From positions 62,001 through 126,000 of the forward strand of contig CAJXSZ010000003.1 of assembly GCA_913060815.1 (NCBI GenBank): DNA of 64,000 nucleotides. The letters run 5' to 3'. The translations under genes were made by a program, and so were the position numbers. The notes under the pieces are model-generated. The model had not been told where the DNA came from. It made no database searches and saw only the letters and a program-made list of their open reading frames with translations. This document shows positions 54,220-62,667 of the stretch, one piece after another. Every line of letters starts with the position of its first letter. Position 1 is the stretch's first letter. This DNA is from an uncultured Sulfitobacter sp. (lineage in GTDB: Bacteria > Pseudomonadota > Alphaproteobacteria > Rhodobacterales > Rhodobacteraceae).

Positions 54220-55590
54220 TTAAACAACCCGCCCCCACAAATCATACTCCCCAGCTTCCTCGACCTCGACGGTAACGATATCGCCCACGGTCAGCGCCTC
54301 GTGTCCTTCGTCGATAAACAGGTTCCCGTCGATCTCGGGGGCGTCGGCTTTGGTGCGGCAGGTGGCGGCGTCTGCGTCGATCTCGTCAATGATCACGTCC
54401 ATGCGCTTGCCTACCTTGGCTTGAAGCTTCGCCTCCGAGATGGCTTGGGCCTTTTCCATGAAGCGGTTCCAGCGGTCCTGCTTGACCTCCGAGTCGACGT
54501 GGTCGGGCAGCGCGTTCGAGCGGGCGCCTTCGACGTTCTCGTATTGGAAGCAGCCGACGCGATCCAGTTGCGCCTCGTCCATCCAGTCGAGCAGGGTCTG
54601 GAACTCGGCCTCCGTCTCACCCGGGTAGCCGACGATGAAGGTCGAGCGCAGGGTGATGTCGGGGCAGATGTCGCGCCATGCAGCGATCTCGTCCAGGGTT
54701 TTGGAGGCCGCCGCAGGGCGGGCCATTCGCTTGAGCACATCGGGGTGAGCGTGCTGAAAGGGGATGTCGAGATAGGGCAGCACCAAGCCTTCGGCCATCA
54801 GCGGGATGAGTTTGCGCACGTGGGGGTAGGGGTAGACGTAGTGCAGGCGCACCCACGCGCCAAGCGACCCCAGATCACGGGCCAGATCGGTAATATGCGC
54901 GCGGTGGCCGCGGTCTTCGGCGTGTTTGATGTCGACGCCATAGGCAGAGGTGTCTTGTGAGATGACCAGCAGCTCTTTAACGCCGCTCTCGACCAGTTTT
55001 TCAGCCTCACGGATCACGGCGTGTGCGGGGCGGGAGTGCAGCTTGCCGCGCATATCGGGGATGATGCAGAACTTGCACTTGTGGTTACAGCCCTCGGAAA
55101 TTTTCAGATAGCTGAAGTGGCGCGGGGTGAGCGAGACGCCTGAAGCGGGCAAAAGATCGATAAACGGATCGGGGGAGGGCGGCACGGCGGTGTGCACGGC
55201 GTCCAGCACCTGCTCGTACTGATGCGGGCCTGTGACGGCGAGGATCTTCGGGTGGTGTTCGCGGATGTAGTCAGGCTCGGCGCCCAAACATCCCGTAACG
55301 ATCACGCGGCCATTCTCGGTCAGCGCTTCGCCGATAGCGTCGAGGCTTTCGGCCTTGGCCGAGTCCAGAAATCCGCAAGTGTTCACGATCACCGCATCCG
55401 CGCCGGAATAGTCGGGCGAGATTGCGTAGCCCTCGGCCCGCAAACGGGTGAGGATACGCTCGGAATCGACCAGCGCTTTGGGGCAACCGAGGCTGACCAT
55501 GCCGATGGTGGGCTGGCCTGTGCGCTTTGGCTCGTTGAACATGGCGCGCGGGGCGAGATCTGGGCGGAGGCTTGGGGGATTTGTGCTCAT
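54220..55590 (-). CDS. rimO: ribosomal protein S12 methylthiotransferase
   Basis: 456 residues from [12 protein letters not shown]-terminal UPF0004 domain with [25 protein letters not shown] and [11 protein letters not shown] supplies three cluster cysteines; the radical-SAM core has [15 protein letters not shown]; a TRAM domain ends the protein ([18 protein letters not shown]). It methylthiolates an aspartate of ribosomal protein S12. The motif KALVDSE distinguishes RimO from MiaB. Confidence 0.94.
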   Translation of the reverse strand: MSTNPPSLRPDLAPRAMFNEPKRTGQPTIGMVSLGCPKALVDSERILTRLRAEGYAISPDYSGADAVIVNTCGFLDSAKAESLDAIGEALTENGRVIVTGCLGAEPDYIREHHPKILAVTGPHQYEQVLDAVHTAVPPSPDPFIDLLPASGVSLTPRHFSYLKISEGCNHKCKFCIIPDMRGKLHSRPAHAVIREAEKLVESGVKELLVISQDTSAYGVDIKHAEDRGHRAHITDLARDLGSLGAWVRLHYVYPYPHVRKLIPLMAEGLVLPYLDIPFQHAHPDVLKRMARPAAASKTLDEIAAWRDICPDITLRSTFIVGYPGETEAEFQTLLDWMDEAQLDRVGCFQYENVEGARSNALPDHVDSEVKQDRWNRFMEKAQAISEAKLQAKVGKRMDVIIDEIDADAATCRTKADAPEIDGNLFIDEGHEALTVGDIVTVEVEEAGEYDLWGRVV

Positions 55591-55629
55591 ACGAGCGCTA
55601 TACGCCACGCGCAAGGCTTCGGCAATTGC

Positions 55630-56076
55630 TCAGCTTTTGGTGACTGGCAAACCCGCGCCCAACCAACCCGGTCCAGCGCCAGAGCCTAGCATGCCTTCGG
55701 GCACATCAATGATGTTGGTGAACCCTGCTTCAGTCAGGCGGGCCGCCAGATGTCGCGAGCGTACGCCGCGCGCGCAAATCAGGGCGATGGGCGCGTCAGG
55801 CGCGGGCACCAGTGCGATGAGCTTTTGCACGAACTGCGGGTCGCGCATGTCCAGCGGGACAGCGCCCTCTCCAACGCCTGTCGCCGCCCATTCATCGGGG
55901 CGGCGGATATCGATCAATGTGACAGAGCCATCAGCGGCGGCCATATGGGCGGCCTGAACAGATAGGCCATCCTCCTGTTCAGCCGCGATATTGAACCATC
56001 GCGCCGCCGCCACGCCGCCCGCTCCAGCCACAAGGCTGACCAGCATCAGACGGCGGGGCAGGCGGCGTACGCTCAT
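55630..56076 (-). CDS. secreted rhodanese-like domain protein
   Basis: 148 residues. An N-terminal signal (RRLMLVSLVAGAGGVAAARWF, with an Arg pair) precedes a rhodanese fold with VTLIDIRRPDEWAATG and the active loop CARGVRS. It is expected in the periplasm, moving sulfane sulfur or sensing redox. Starts 3 bases after the YHS-domain gene, so the two are coupled. Confidence 0.85.
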   Translation of the reverse strand: MSVRRLPRRLMLVSLVAGAGGVAAARWFNIAAEQEDGLSVQAAHMAAADGSVTLIDIRRPDEWAATGVGEGAVPLDMRDPQFVQKLIALVPAPDAPIALICARGVRSRHLAARLTEAGFTNIIDVPEGMLGSGAGPGWLGAGLPVTKS

Positions 56077-56079
56077 CGA

Positions 56080-56604
56080 TTAGCCCTTGGGCGCCGCGGA
56101 GGACCACTGGGGAATTGTATTGGTCGATGCGGGTTTGGGATCAAGGCTAGGCCAGTTGCCTGTAGAAAGCTCGAGGTTGCCCGGAATGTCTTCTTCCCAG
56201 AAGCCGACCACGTTCTTGGTGATGTTGAGATAGAGTCTGTCGTCAATGATCCGCCAAAGGGTGGGGTTGCCCGGAACTTTGCCGCCTTTGGCGACACCGT
56301 AGGCGCAGTGGCCGTCATATTGCGGCACATATTTGTCAGGGTTGGCGGCAAAGAGATCGCGGTTTTCTTCCGTGGAGAAAGCGAATGTCGCGCCATTATG
56401 TTCGGCAGTGATCGCCTTGTTCCCCTCAACGGGGGCGGGCTGGCTTTGGCCCACAGGGTTCTGATCCAGCGAGAAATAGGCAACCACGTCATAGCCTGAC
56501 ACGGCAAAGCCTGTCTCGTCTACGAATTGCTCGCCCGCGAAGGCAGAGTTGGCAAAGCTGAGCGCGGTGGCGGCAGCGGCGATGGTGAGGACAAAGCGGT
56601 TCAT
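56080..56604 (-). CDS. secreted YHS domain protein
   Basis: 174 residues. Signal peptide (LTIAAAATALSFANSAFAGE) followed by a YHS-type domain: AVSGYDVVAYFSLDQ, GATFAFSTEENRDLFAANPDKYVPQYDGHCAYGVAKG. YHS domains bind metal or copper; this form is common in marine alphaproteobacteria. Operon with the rhodanese-like gene suggests sulfur or metal handling in the periplasm. Confidence 0.85.
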   Translation of the reverse strand: MNRFVLTIAAAATALSFANSAFAGEQFVDETGFAVSGYDVVAYFSLDQNPVGQSQPAPVEGNKAITAEHNGATFAFSTEENRDLFAANPDKYVPQYDGHCAYGVAKGGKVPGNPTLWRIIDDRLYLNITKNVVGFWEEDIPGNLELSTGNWPSLDPKPASTNTIPQWSSAAPKG

Positions 56605-56739
56605 GATGGTGTCTCCTGAATGGGGGCCTGTGTAACGTGTCGGCCTATACCGCTCAAGCTAGAGGCGGCAGAGCAGCATTGCATCTCGCAACTGCGTGAT
56701 CTCGCGCCTCCGTGAGCGTTCAGGTGGATTTCAGCCGGT

Positions 56740-57525
56740 TTATTTCAGGATTGGCGGTTCATTGCCCTCGAACCCTGCCAAACGGGGGGTGTTCTGTAAC
56801 GTCTCCATTTGTGGCAAGTCGAACCGCAAGCCCACTTTCATCAGCTTTGTTACAGTAGGGTCGGTGTGGTTGAAAAAGCCTACGTCCATCGCTCCCGCCT
56901 CGATCCCCGAAAAGGTCAGCGCCTCGGAGGCGGCACGGACCAGCGCGTCCTGCGCGCGCGGGATCGCATCGACAAAGGCCAGCAGATGCCCCCGCCCGCC
57001 GCCTTCATAGGCCACACCCACCAGCCAAGCATTGGCCGCCATGCCAGTGGCGGTGGCCAGCTTTTCGTCAATAGCGGTGATGAGCGCTTCGGGGAGGCCC
57101 TTGGGCGGCAGCAGGCTTTCGATCCTGGCCTCGACCTGTGATGCCTCATTGGTCAGCGTCTCGCGAAGCCACGCCACGGCAGTATCAGGCAGCAGGATCG
57201 CGGAAGGCGCAACATCCATGTTGAGCGCAACGCCCAGCGGTTGCCCCTCCAGCATCGCCGCAACATTGCGACCCGATAGCGCGACATAGCTCGCCGCGTC
57301 GCCTGCGTATTGCGCCAGACGCTGGGCGCGATCAAAGGCCAGAAGGTATTGCGTGCCCTCATGGTCCAGCACTTGCGGGTTGATCTGGTCGCCCTCGGGC
57401 TCTTCCTCGAGCAGCAAAAACAGCTCTACATCCGCCATCCGTTCATAAAACCGCAGACGGGCAGTATCATCTTCGGGTGCGGCCATCATGGCGGCGTGGG
57501 CGGTATCGAGCGGTGTCTCGGTCAT
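56740..57525 (-). CDS. SseB family protein
   Basis: 261 residues from ATG 57525, which overlaps the glycosylase stop (ATGA); earlier in-frame codons lie inside that gene. SseB N-terminal pattern ARLRFYERMADVELFLLLEEE and C-terminal VDIGFF-like AMDVGFFNHTDP. Named after enhanced serine sensitivity in E. coli; molecular role unknown. Confidence 0.8.
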   Translation of the reverse strand: MTETPLDTAHAAMMAAPEDDTARLRFYERMADVELFLLLEEEPEGDQINPQVLDHEGTQYLLAFDRAQRLAQYAGDAASYVALSGRNVAAMLEGQPLGVALNMDVAPSAILLPDTAVAWLRETLTNEASQVEARIESLLPPKGLPEALITAIDEKLATATGMAANAWLVGVAYEGGGRGHLLAFVDAIPRAQDALVRAASEALTFSGIEAGAMDVGFFNHTDPTVTKLMKVGLRFDLPQMETLQNTPRLAGFEGNEPPILK

Positions 57526-58106
57526 GTCATTACCTCGGCGACGGCGGTGCGCAGGCGGGGCAGAACCTCTTCCTCGAACCACGGATTTTTCTTGAGCCAA
57601 CCCGTATTGCGCCAAGAGGGATGTGGCAAGGCAAAGGTCCCAGCAGGATGCGTGTCATGGTCGCGCACAGCTTGGGTCACGGTGGTGAAATCGGGCAGAT
57701 GATAGCGCATGGCGTGTCCGCCGATGAGCACGGTGAGGCGCACGTCAGGCACCATGGCGAGCGCATACTTGCGCCATGTCTTGGCACAAACAGGCGGCGG
57801 GGGCAGATCGCTGCCCTTGGCATCATAGCCCGGAAAGCAGAAGGCCATCGGGATGATAGCGACGCGGGAGCGATCATAGAACGCCTCTTCGTCCAGCCCC
57901 AGCCACGCGCGCAGCCGCACGCCCGAAGCATCCCAAAACGGTGTATTGGCGCGATGGACCTTCATGCCAGGTGCTTGGGACGCGATCAGAAGCCGCGCAC
58001 CGGGCTGAAACCATACCACGGGGTTAGGCTGATGCATGGTGGCTGTCGCGGCAAAGCGCTGGGCACATAGGGTGCAGGCGTGCAGGTCTGAGCGGATGTC
58101 TTTCAT
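57522..58106 (-). CDS. uracil-DNA glycosylase family protein, Fe-S type
   Basis: 194 residues. Cys11, Cys14 (CTLC), Cys90 and Cys107 (C-x16-C) match the [4Fe-4S] ligands of family 4/5 glycosylases. Motif A is SQAPGMKVHRANTPFWDASG-like (positions 43-62) and motif B HPSWRNTGW. It should remove uracil, or be a related repair enzyme without base-excision activity; the Ala/Pro around motif A differs from classical GEAPG. Coupled to sseB-like gene. Confidence 0.82.
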   Translation of the reverse strand: MKDIRSDLHACTLCAQRFAATATMHQPNPVVWFQPGARLLIASQAPGMKVHRANTPFWDASGVRLRAWLGLDEEAFYDRSRVAIIPMAFCFPGYDAKGSDLPPPPVCAKTWRKYALAMVPDVRLTVLIGGHAMRYHLPDFTTVTQAVRDHDTHPAGTFALPHPSWRNTGWLKKNPWFEEEVLPRLRTAVAEVMT

Positions 58107-58122
58107 AACACTGGACTTAAGC

Positions 58123-58138
58123 GAAATGCGCGCATTTC
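58123..58138 (-). promoter_or_regulatory. 16-bp perfect palindrome upstream of the glycosylase gene
   Basis: GAAATGCGCGCATTTC is self-complementary and ends 17 bases before the glycosylase start. It could be an operator or a 5' leader hairpin. The rest of the gap to 58375 contains a possible promoter for kpsT (TTGTAC-N18-CATAAT near 58255-58285). Confidence 0.5.
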
Positions 58139-58375
58139 CAAGTCATTAAACCGGATGCTGAATATTAATGTGTGAGTGTCGACCCACAGCAGAACTGGCG
58201 ACGCTTCCCTGCCGTAATGGTTGGTGAAAAGACCCGCCCCGATTACACAGGTGTTATTGTACATTTGTTTCCAATTCGGACATAATGTCGTCAAAATCCA
58301 TCGCTAGACGGAGCAGAACCTTCCGCAAGAGAGGGACCAGAGTCACCCCGCCCAGAAAGCCGGAGCAGGCACTTA

Positions 58376-59035
58376 ATGCTGGAATTTCGTAATGTATCCA
58401 AGTCCTTTTGGACGGGCACACAGCACAAGGTCATCCTTGACCAGGTGTCGTTTCGTGTTGAATTGGGTAAATCCATGGGCATCCTTGCGCCCAACGGGAC
58501 CGGTAAGACGACGCTGATCAATATGATGGCGGGGCTGGAAAAGCCTGATGACGGCGAAATATACCGCGGCTGTAACATTTCTTTTCCGCTGGGGTTTATG
58601 GGCGGCGTTGTGGGCAAAGTCTCGGCCATGGAAAACTCGCGCTACATCGCGCGGCTCTACGGGTTGGACCCTGACTATGTCGAGAGCTTTTGCCGCTGGC
58701 TCTGTGGTCTTGGGGAATACTTCGACCAGCCATTGGGTACCTATTCGGCGGGTATGCGCTCGCGGTTTTCGTTCGCGCTGATGCTGGCGCTCGATTTTGA
58801 TATGTACCTGATCGACGAGGGCATGCCCTCAACGACGGATGTGGAATTTAACAGAAAAGCAGGGGAAATCCTGCAAGAACGCCTGCGAACAACGACGATC
58901 GTCATTGTGTCCCATCAGGCGGAAACGCTAGAAAAATTCGCACGTACTGCCGCGGTTCTTATGAACGGGCAGCTGAACGTATTTGACAGCTTGGAAGAAG
59001 CGAAACAGTTGTATGACTACGAAACCCAAAGCTAG
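58376..59035 (+). CDS. kpsT: capsule polysaccharide ABC exporter ATP-binding protein (KpsT-like)
   Basis: 219 residues. Walker A APNGTGKTTLINM (with Ala-Pro before Asn, as in KpsT), KpsT-type GFMGGVVGKVSAMEN loop, signature YSAGMRSRFSFAL and Walker B MYLIDEGMPS. ATPase of a group 2/3-type capsule exporter at the inner membrane. No kpsM permease is adjacent in the window, which is unusual. Overlaps kpsE by 23 bases. Confidence 0.87.
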   Translation: MLEFRNVSKSFWTGTQHKVILDQVSFRVELGKSMGILAPNGTGKTTLINMMAGLEKPDDGEIYRGCNISFPLGFMGGVVGKVSAMENSRYIARLYGLDPDYVESFCRWLCGLGEYFDQPLGTYSAGMRSRFSFALMLALDFDMYLIDEGMPSTTDVEFNRKAGEILQERLRTTTIVIVSHQAETLEKFARTAAVLMNGQLNVFDSLEEAKQLYDYETQS

Positions 59036-60707
59036 AAAATTCCGCATCAAGCGTAGCCCCAGTGCCGCTACCGAGGGCGAAACCCCGCAGGCGCAGGCAC
59101 CAAGCGGCGCAGAGCGTGAAGAGATCGCACAAGCTGCGCGCGTGCAGAGGCAACAAAGCGAGGCCGCACCACAACAGCAGCCTGCACGCGATGGGGATGT
59201 TGCCTCGGCCGGTGAAGTGTCGGGCGAACAGGACATGGACGCGATCCGCCGCGAGGGGCTGACAGGGCGGCAGCTGCGTATGGCGCGCCGTGTGGCGCAA
59301 AAGCACGGCCTGCCTGCAACGTCCGATTTTGACGCGGTACGATTGCTGCGCGAAAAAGGGATTGATCCGTTTCAGCGCTCCAACATGCTTGAGCTGGTCG
59401 TGCCGCAAGCAGGTGGCGCGCAGCATGAGGGGGGACCGGGCAATGCGTTGGCGCAACTCCCCGGTGTTGCGGGTGGTGCAGGTGCGGGCCGTGTGCAGCT
59501 TCCACAGACCGTGCCGACAGGCGGCAACACGCTCCCCTCTACCGAGATCAGCCCGATGGAACGGCGCAGTCGCGAAATCTCGGATATCCAGAAAGATATC
59601 TCGCGCCGCCGCCGCAAAAAGATGGGTCTGCTGCTGGTGCGGTTGGCATTCTTTGTGCTGATCCCCTCATTTATTGCGGGCTATTACTTCTACAAAATCG
59701 CAACGCCGATGTACGCCACCGACAGCCAGTTCCTGATTATCCAGAACGAAGGCAGTGGCGGCGCCAGCCCCTTTGGGGGCTTGCTGCCTACCCAATTTGC
59801 CAACTCTGCCGACAGTATCGCCACTCAAGCCTATCTTCAGTCCAAGGATGCGATGTTGCGGCTGGATGATGATGCGGGCTTCAAGGACCATTTCAAAGCC
59901 GACGAGATCGATCCAATCCAGCGATTGGCCGATGATGCGACCAATGAAGAAGCCTACAAGCTTTACAAAAAGAACGTCAAAATCGGGTATGACCCTACCG
60001 AGGGCGTCATCAGAATGGAAATTATCGCGGCCGATCCACAGGTCGCCACCGTCTTTTCCGAGCGTCTTTTGCAGTATGCCGAGGAGCGGGTGAACAGCCT
60101 AAGTCAGGCCAAACGCGAAGACGGAATGCGCGATGCCCAGATCGGCTTTGACAAAGCACAAGAGGCGCGCCGCGAGGCACAAAGGCGTCTGATCGAGCTT
60201 CAGGTCGAGAATGGCGTAGACCCCGAGGCGGTCATCGCTGCCATTCGGACACAGATCACCAACTACGAATCTCTGCTGATTGAAAAACAGCTGGAACTGG
60301 CCGCGTTGCTCGACAACGCGCGCCCGAACCGCGCCAAGGTTGAGGGCGCCCAAGGTGATGTGCGCAGGCTTGAAACTGCGCTGGCGCAGCTGAATGACCG
60401 CATGAACAACGCCACCGAGGGCAGCAATTCGCTCGCACAGCAAGCTGTGACCTTGCAATTGGCGCAGGCCGATTTGGTGAACGCCGATACGAATGCCCAG
60501 CTTGCACAGACCGGTCTGGAGCAAGCACGCACCGAGGCAAGCCGGCAGGTCCGGTATCTCACCGTTGCCGTGCGCCCCGTGCCAAGTGAGGAGCCGAGCT
60601 ATCCGCGCAAGTTCGAGAATACGATCCTCGCCTTTCTGGTGTTCGGCGGGATTTATCTGATGTTGTCGCTGACGGCGTCGATCCTCCGAGAGCAAGTGAC
60701 CTCATAG
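59013..60707 (+). CDS. kpsE: capsule export inner-membrane protein (KpsE-like, PCP family)
   Basis: 564 residues from ATG 59013. An N-terminal cytoplasmic extension of about 195 residues, with GLTGRQLRMARRVAQKHGLP and REKGIDPFQRSNMLELV, precedes a membrane helix (RLAFFVLIPSFIAGYYFY), a long periplasmic coiled-coil region (about residues 350-500) and a second helix near the C-terminus (TILAFLVFGGIYLMLSL). It is the polysaccharide co-polymerase/adaptor linking KpsMT to the outer-membrane KpsD. The extension is absent from E. coli KpsE (about 380 residues). Confidence 0.85.
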   Translation: MTTKPKARKFRIKRSPSAATEGETPQAQAPSGAEREEIAQAARVQRQQSEAAPQQQPARDGDVASAGEVSGEQDMDAIRREGLTGRQLRMARRVAQKHGLPATSDFDAVRLLREKGIDPFQRSNMLELVVPQAGGAQHEGGPGNALAQLPGVAGGAGAGRVQLPQTVPTGGNTLPSTEISPMERRSREISDIQKDISRRRRKKMGLLLVRLAFFVLIPSFIAGYYFYKIATPMYATDSQFLIIQNEGSGGASPFGGLLPTQFANSADSIATQAYLQSKDAMLRLDDDAGFKDHFKADEIDPIQRLADDATNEEAYKLYKKNVKIGYDPTEGVIRMEIIAADPQVATVFSERLLQYAEERVNSLSQAKREDGMRDAQIGFDKAQEARREAQRRLIELQVENGVDPEAVIAAIRTQITNYESLLIEKQLELAALLDNARPNRAKVEGAQGDVRRLETALAQLNDRMNNATEGSNSLAQQAVTLQLAQADLVNADTNAQLAQTGLEQARTEASRQVRYLTVAVRPVPSEEPSYPRKFENTILAFLVFGGIYLMLSLTASILREQVTS

Positions 60708-60733
60708 GACAGATCACAGATTAAAACGCAAAG

Positions 60734-60763
60734 CGCCCGCCAGTGTCGACTGGCGGGCGTTTT
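60734..60763. terminator. strong bidirectional terminator between kpsE and mdoH
   Basis: Perfect 11-bp arms CGCCCGCCAGT and ACTGGCGGGCG with a GTCG loop and a TTTT tail; A-rich sequence on the other side gives a T-run on the minus strand too. It lies between convergent genes. Confidence 0.9.
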
Positions 60764-60792
60764 GATCTAAGGAACGGTGCAGCCCAAGCAGA

Positions 60793-62667
60793 CTATTGCG
60801 CAGGGACCTTTTGTGCAGCCAGCGTTTGGCTCAGACGGGCGCGTTCGCGCAGTGCATGCTTCACAATGGCAGGTTCGCGCAGCGTATAGGGGCTGTCGAG
60901 GCGCAGTGTCGCGGGCGCTCGTTTTGAGATTACCATGCCCGACAGCGCGGATAGCGGCACCGCCATCACAAGGCTGAATACAATCGGCACCAACCACAGC
61001 GAGATCAATCCCGCCAGCAATCCGCTCAGCAATAGCAGCCCGAGCAGCATCTCTACCCAGTGGAATTTGAAGAGGGTGCTCCAGCCATGGCGGCGTGCTT
61101 CACGGGCTTGTGGGGCCCAGCCTTCGGTGCGGGTGATGAGCGCGCGCACCACCGCCTTGCTTTGCTGGATCATCAGAATAGGAGCATAGGCGACCGACAG
61201 CGCCACCTCGACCACAAAGCCGCCCAGAAACGATTGCGCTCCACCAAACACCCGCACCGCACGCGGCGTGGCAGCGATGATGGCTGCTCCCGCAATCTTG
61301 GGGGTCAGCAGCATGGCGTACATGATGACAAGAAACACGGCGCTGTCGATATGGCTCATGGCGGGGGGCCAGTCGGGGAACAGCGGATTCGCCTCGTTGA
61401 AATATCGGATCACATTGGTCTCTGCATCTTTGCCAAGCAGCGCCCAGATGACCAGCAAGAAGAACCACGCAGGGCTGAGCAAATAGGCGATGGCCCCGTG
61501 AAACAGATGGAAGCGCGACACAGGGTGCAGCCCTTTCGTGCCCAGCAGGCGCAGGTGTTGCAGGTTGCCACGGCACCACCGCCTGTCGCGGATCACATAG
61601 TCGATGAGTGTGGCAGGCGTTTCTTCAAAGCTGCCTGTGACACGGGGCAAAAACCGCACACCCCAACCTGCGCGCCGCAAAAGCCCGGCCTCGACGAAGT
61701 CATGGCTCAGGATCAGCGCGTCACGCCCACGTGGGCCGCGCAGATGCGGCAGCATTGCACAGTCTGCGAAAGCCCGTGTGCGGATAATCGCGTTGTGGCC
61801 ATAATAATTCCCTTCCGAGCGCGCCCATGTGGCAAGGCCTTCGGCCAGTAACCAGCCATAGGCGATGTTGGAGAATTGCTGTAGTCGCGCAAAGACGGTT
61901 TGCGCCCCGATGAGCATGGGAAAAGTCTGGATCAGCCCAGCATTGGGATCGGTGGACAGCTCGGAGCTGAGCCGATCAATTGCGCGCCCGCTCATCAGGC
62001 TGTCCGCGTCGAGCACAATCATACCCTCGAACGCTGCGCCCCATCCACGGGTCCATTCGGCGATATTGCCTACTTTCTTGTCAACGTTCTCGGTACGGCG
62101 GCGATAGTGCACGGCAAACCCGTCAGGCGCATTGGCGCGCAAATCCTCGAAGGCCAACCATTCTTGGGCGGCAATCGTCTCGTCGCGTGTGTCCGACAGG
62201 ATGAACAGCGCATAGCTGTGCGGCCCTGCGCGTTGGGCGAGGTCATGCAGCATTGCGGTTGCGTTGCCGAACACACTGGCAGGGTCTTCGTTATAGATCG
62301 GCACCAGCAGGGCGGTGTTTAGTCCAGCGATCTGTTGCTTTGGTCTGGTATCCGCGCGGTCACGGGCCAGAAGTGCAGTGATAGCGACCCCGACTGTGCT
62401 GACGGACAGGCAGACCCAGACAAAAGTCATGCCGATCATGGTGAGCAGCATCCACTCCATCCCGCTCATCCCTGCTTGAGCAAACCAGCGGTAGAGGCCA
62501 AGCATCAGCGTTGCCGTTCCCAGTAGAGCAGGGATGAACGTGGCCAAACGCCAGTGGTTTCGCTTTGGATGCGGCGCGCCGATGGTCTGCGCGGGAGGCG
62601 CATCGAATGCCTGCTCTTGCCCTTCCAAGGGCGCGCGCGGAGGCATGGCGTAGTTTGGCTGGGTCAT
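60793..62667 (-). CDS. mdoH: glucans biosynthesis glucosyltransferase MdoH/OpgH
   Basis: 624 residues; ATG 62667 overlaps the mdoG stop by 4 bases (ATGA), which decides the start over one five codons earlier. GT2-type catalytic motifs ALLVPIYNEDPASVF, IVLDADSLMSG, RDALILSHDFVEAGLL and the R-R-RW acceptor site DRRWCRGNLQHLR are present, with about eight membrane helices. It makes the beta-1,2-glucose backbone of osmoregulated periplasmic glucans. Shorter than E. coli OpgH (847). Confidence 0.92.
   Translation of the reverse strand: MTQPNYAMPPRAPLEGQEQAFDAPPAQTIGAPHPKRNHWRLATFIPALLGTATLMLGLYRWFAQAGMSGMEWMLLTMIGMTFVWVCLSVSTVGVAITALLARDRADTRPKQQIAGLNTALLVPIYNEDPASVFGNATAMLHDLAQRAGPHSYALFILSDTRDETIAAQEWLAFEDLRANAPDGFAVHYRRRTENVDKKVGNIAEWTRGWGAAFEGMIVLDADSLMSGRAIDRLSSELSTDPNAGLIQTFPMLIGAQTVFARLQQFSNIAYGWLLAEGLATWARSEGNYYGHNAIIRTRAFADCAMLPHLRGPRGRDALILSHDFVEAGLLRRAGWGVRFLPRVTGSFEETPATLIDYVIRDRRWCRGNLQHLRLLGTKGLHPVSRFHLFHGAIAYLLSPAWFFLLVIWALLGKDAETNVIRYFNEANPLFPDWPPAMSHIDSAVFLVIMYAMLLTPKIAGAAIIAATPRAVRVFGGAQSFLGGFVVEVALSVAYAPILMIQQSKAVVRALITRTEGWAPQAREARRHGWSTLFKFHWVEMLLGLLLLSGLLAGLISLWLVPIVFSLVMAVPLSALSGMVISKRAPATLRLDSPYTLREPAIVKHALRERARLSQTLAAQKVPAQ

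Noticed and set aside
53870..54223. 117-residue plus-strand frame after the SOS box
   Set aside because: Residue use unlike neighbours, no ribosome-binding site, and runs into the rimO stop; the promoter signals read in the other direction.
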